DNA from: an uncultured Collinsella sp.
GTDB taxonomy: Bacteria; Actinomycetota; Coriobacteriia; Coriobacteriales; Coriobacteriaceae
DNA: 7,396 nucleotides
Reading direction: 5' to 3'
Assembly (NCBI GenBank): GCA_900554585.1
Contig: USHS01000063.1
Location: 1-7,396 of the forward strand
A program made the translations under genes and the position numbers. The notes under the pieces are model-generated. The model was not told the DNA's origin, did not search any database, and saw only the letters and a program-made list of their open reading frames with translations. This document shows, in pieces, positions 6,567-7,396 of this stretch. How positions within the stretch are numbered: position 1 is the stretch's first letter; the number at the start of each line of letters is the position of its first letter.

Positions 6567-6623
6567 ATGCTCCCTCTATGAGAGACAGTGAAGTAAAGAT
6601 CACCATCCTCATATGGGGAGCAT
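6567..6623. repeat. 16-bp inverted repeat with 25-nt loop in the htpG 3' spacer
   Basis: ATGCTCCCTCTATGAG (6567-6582) pairs with CTCATATGGGGAGCAT (6608-6623): 14 Watson-Crick pairs, one G-U and one mismatch. It lies between the htpG stop and the convergent minus-strand gene, so a two-way transcription barrier or RNA 3' structure is the simplest reading. Neither side has a good U-tract (TTTCTATG on plus, ATATTCTGTTT on minus) and the loop is long, so it is not a classic terminator. A remnant of a mobile-element end is possible. The remaining spacer from 6531 to 6668 contains no supportable gene. Confidence 0.6.
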
Positions 6624-6668
6624 TTCTATGCCGCACACGGAAAAGCTGCGCGCAGCCGCATCCCGGTC

Positions 6669-7196
6669 TTATCCATCCCGCTCCGGGAAAAACGGCTGGA
6701 GCTCCTGCCACAGGCCGATGGCACAGCGGCAGCCATGTGCCGCTGCGTGCGCCAGCTTCTGCCGGAGCGACTCCGGCGTGTCAAAGTAGCGCAGGCCTGC
6801 CGGGCTTTTCTCGCAGCTGCACAGCGCGGCCGGGAGCATGCCGCCGGGATAGGGGAGCTGCGGGGCCGGAAGCTCTGCCGCCCACGGCGTCAGCTCCAGC
6901 GCCCAGCCGTTCGGGAAGCGCCGCTCCGCCGACTGGACAAAGCCGTCCCATGCATTGCAGGGCCGCAGGCAGGAGAGGACCGGCAGCGCTTCCGGCGCAA
7001 AGGCGTGATAAGCCGCGGGCAGCAGCATCGGGGCATTCCCGAGCCGCCGCTGCAGGCCCTGCGCCACGGCGCGGTGCACGGGGCCGGGCGTGCGCAGAAA
7101 ATCCAGACAACACCCCCCGCCGCACCGGGCCGCAAGCCGGGCCAGCGTCTCCTCCGGAACGCGCTGCGGCAGGACGGCGTCGTCGATGACGGCCAT
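6669..7196 (-). CDS. Uncharacterised protein, GC-rich, probably 5'-truncated
   Basis: I do not recognise this family. The frame encodes 175 residues from the ATG at 7196, beginning MAVIDDAVLPQRVPEE and ending GLWQELQPFFPERDG. It is called coding because the protein is well behaved (alternating hydrophobic strand-like and helix-like segments such as CCLDFLR, APMLLPAAYHAF, GWALELTPWAAEL, HGCRCAIGLW) and the codons are strongly biased to CTG, CCG, GCC and CGG. The strand/helix alternation could fit a TIM-barrel-like fold; that is only inference. Ten or so cysteines, several paired (CC, CSC, CRC), are unusual. The frame stays open to the right edge; residues just upstream of the ATG (GGARIPACPLQGH) still look protein-like, so the gene probably began further right and is cut near 7240. 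A weak AGGG lies 6 bases before the ATG. Base composition is well above that of genes at 203-6530 and suggests a Clostridia (Oscillospiraceae-like) source. Confidence 0.55.
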   Translation of the reverse strand: MAVIDDAVLPQRVPEETLARLAARCGGGCCLDFLRTPGPVHRAVAQGLQRRLGNAPMLLPAAYHAFAPEALPVLSCLRPCNAWDGFVQSAERRFPNGWALELTPWAAELPAPQLPYPGGMLPAALCSCEKSPAGLRYFDTPESLRQKLAHAAAHGCRCAIGLWQELQPFFPERDG

Positions 7197-7215
7197 ATGT
7201 CCCTGCAGCGGGCAC

Positions 7216-7242
7216 GCCGGGATGCGGGCCCCGCCATCCGGC
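7216..7242. repeat. GC-rich imperfect palindrome at the coding breakpoint
   Basis: GCCGG (7216-7220) pairs with CCGGC (7238-7242), ATG (7222-7224) with CAT (7235-7237), and CG (7225-7226) with CG (7232-7233), with single bulges and a short C/G loop. This foldable 27-bp element sits exactly where minus-strand coding quality fades and the plus-strand glycosyltransferase begins. It may simply be chance in GC-rich sequence, but hairpins of this kind favour rearrangement and template switching. Confidence 0.4.
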
Positions 7243-7244
7243 AG

Positions 7245-7396
7245 AAAGCCGATTATATTTTCCAGACTGATTCCGACGGTCAGACCAATCCAGACGAATT
7301 CGAGCCATTTTGGAACCAGAGGGGCCGGTATGATGCAATAATCGGCAGCCGCGCTGTACGTGGCGACGGAAAATCCAGAAAATTCGTAGAGAATGT
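7245..7396 (+). CDS. Family 2 glycosyltransferase fragment (both ends missing)
   Basis: About 50 codons of a GT-A fold, family 2 glycosyltransferase (dolichyl-phosphate mannosyltransferase-like clade) read on the plus strand from KADYIFQTDSDGQTNPDEF to SRKFVEN. The FQTDSDGQT string carries the DxD metal/nucleotide-sugar motif; FEPFWNQRGRYDAIIGSR and VRGDGKSRKFVE follow the usual order of this clade. The gene continues off the right edge. Upstream in frame there is no stop, but the sequence no longer matches: the N-terminal nucleotide-binding strand (typically with YNE and DDGS/NDGS motifs) and the GHGPT-type loop with its following helix, about 90-100 residues, are absent. Roughly 50% GC and codons such as ATA, AGA, AGG and CCA differ from both the preceding gene and the left part. 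I read it as 5'-truncated near 7240. It would transfer a sugar to a lipid or glycan if complete. Confidence 0.82.

Noticed and set aside
6575..6590. Resemblance of TCTATGAGAGACAG to the Tn5/Nextera mosaic end
   Set aside because: Only 12 of 14 positions match and the full 19-bp end is not present; likely chance, though noted because it lies near a suspected junction.
6578..7189. 203-residue plus-strand frame after htpG starting MRDSEVKI
   Set aside because: Quickly becomes Pro/Ala/Arg/Ser-rich sequence with no motifs; it is the shadow of the better minus-strand frame, and its start lies within the inverted repeat.
7197..7396. Continuation of the minus-strand gene to the right edge
   Set aside because: The frame is open, but from about 7245 the opposite strand encodes an unmistakable GT2 core, so the minus reading there is antisense. 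The gene is taken to be cut near 7240.
1..7396. CRISPR array, tRNA, rRNA, IS element or toxin-antitoxin pair
   Set aside because: No spaced repeats, cloverleaf, ribosomal RNA signature, transposase motif or small paired genes were found.

Overview
The left 6.5 kb looks like a chromosome segment from a high-GC, Gram-positive gut actinobacterium of the Coriobacteriia, most likely Collinsella-like. This is an inference from roughly 60% GC, the codon style, the Gram-positive split form of the tyrosine-kinase genes and general gene style. No rRNA or marker gene is present to prove it.

Layout. Positions 2-199 hold the end of an OmpR/PhoB-type response regulator. It is followed 3 bases later by its partner membrane histidine kinase (203-1627, PhoR-like), which ends at a probable intrinsic terminator (about 1652-1686). 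A 176-bp gap with a possible promoter and an 8-bp direct repeat leads into a tight plus-strand run. This run encodes a CpsC/Wzz-type membrane adaptor (1804-2460), a CpsD-type BY-kinase (2463-3200), a CpsB-type PHP-family tyrosine phosphatase (3218-3868) and a GNAT acetyltransferase (3908-4408). The first three form a complete tyrosine phosphorylation/dephosphorylation module of the kind that controls capsule or exopolysaccharide chain length. Here no glycosyltransferase or flippase gene follows, so the module looks like an orphan. A 202-bp gap (4409-4610) carries a short tandem motif, a possible promoter, and a strong terminator hairpin only 30 bp upstream of htpG (4611-6530, Hsp90).

The last ~870 bp are different. 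After htpG come a 138-bp spacer with a long inverted repeat (6567-6623), a very GC-rich minus-strand gene of unknown function (6669-7196 or further right), and then, from about 7245, a fragment of a plus-strand family 2 glycosyltransferase with lower GC and different codon use. The glycosyltransferase lacks its N-terminal part, and the minus-strand frame runs head-to-head into it. A natural locus rarely looks like this. I read it as one or two breakpoints (between about 6300 and 6668, and near 7216-7245), from recent rearrangement or transfer or from a chimeric assembly.

The best candidates for something unusual are the divergent BY-kinase (altered oligomerisation and Walker A' motifs) in an orphan phosphotyrosine module, the terminator-like hairpin in the htpG leader, and the breakpoint structure at the right end. 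I see no convincing new defence or mobile system, CRISPR array, tRNA or rRNA.
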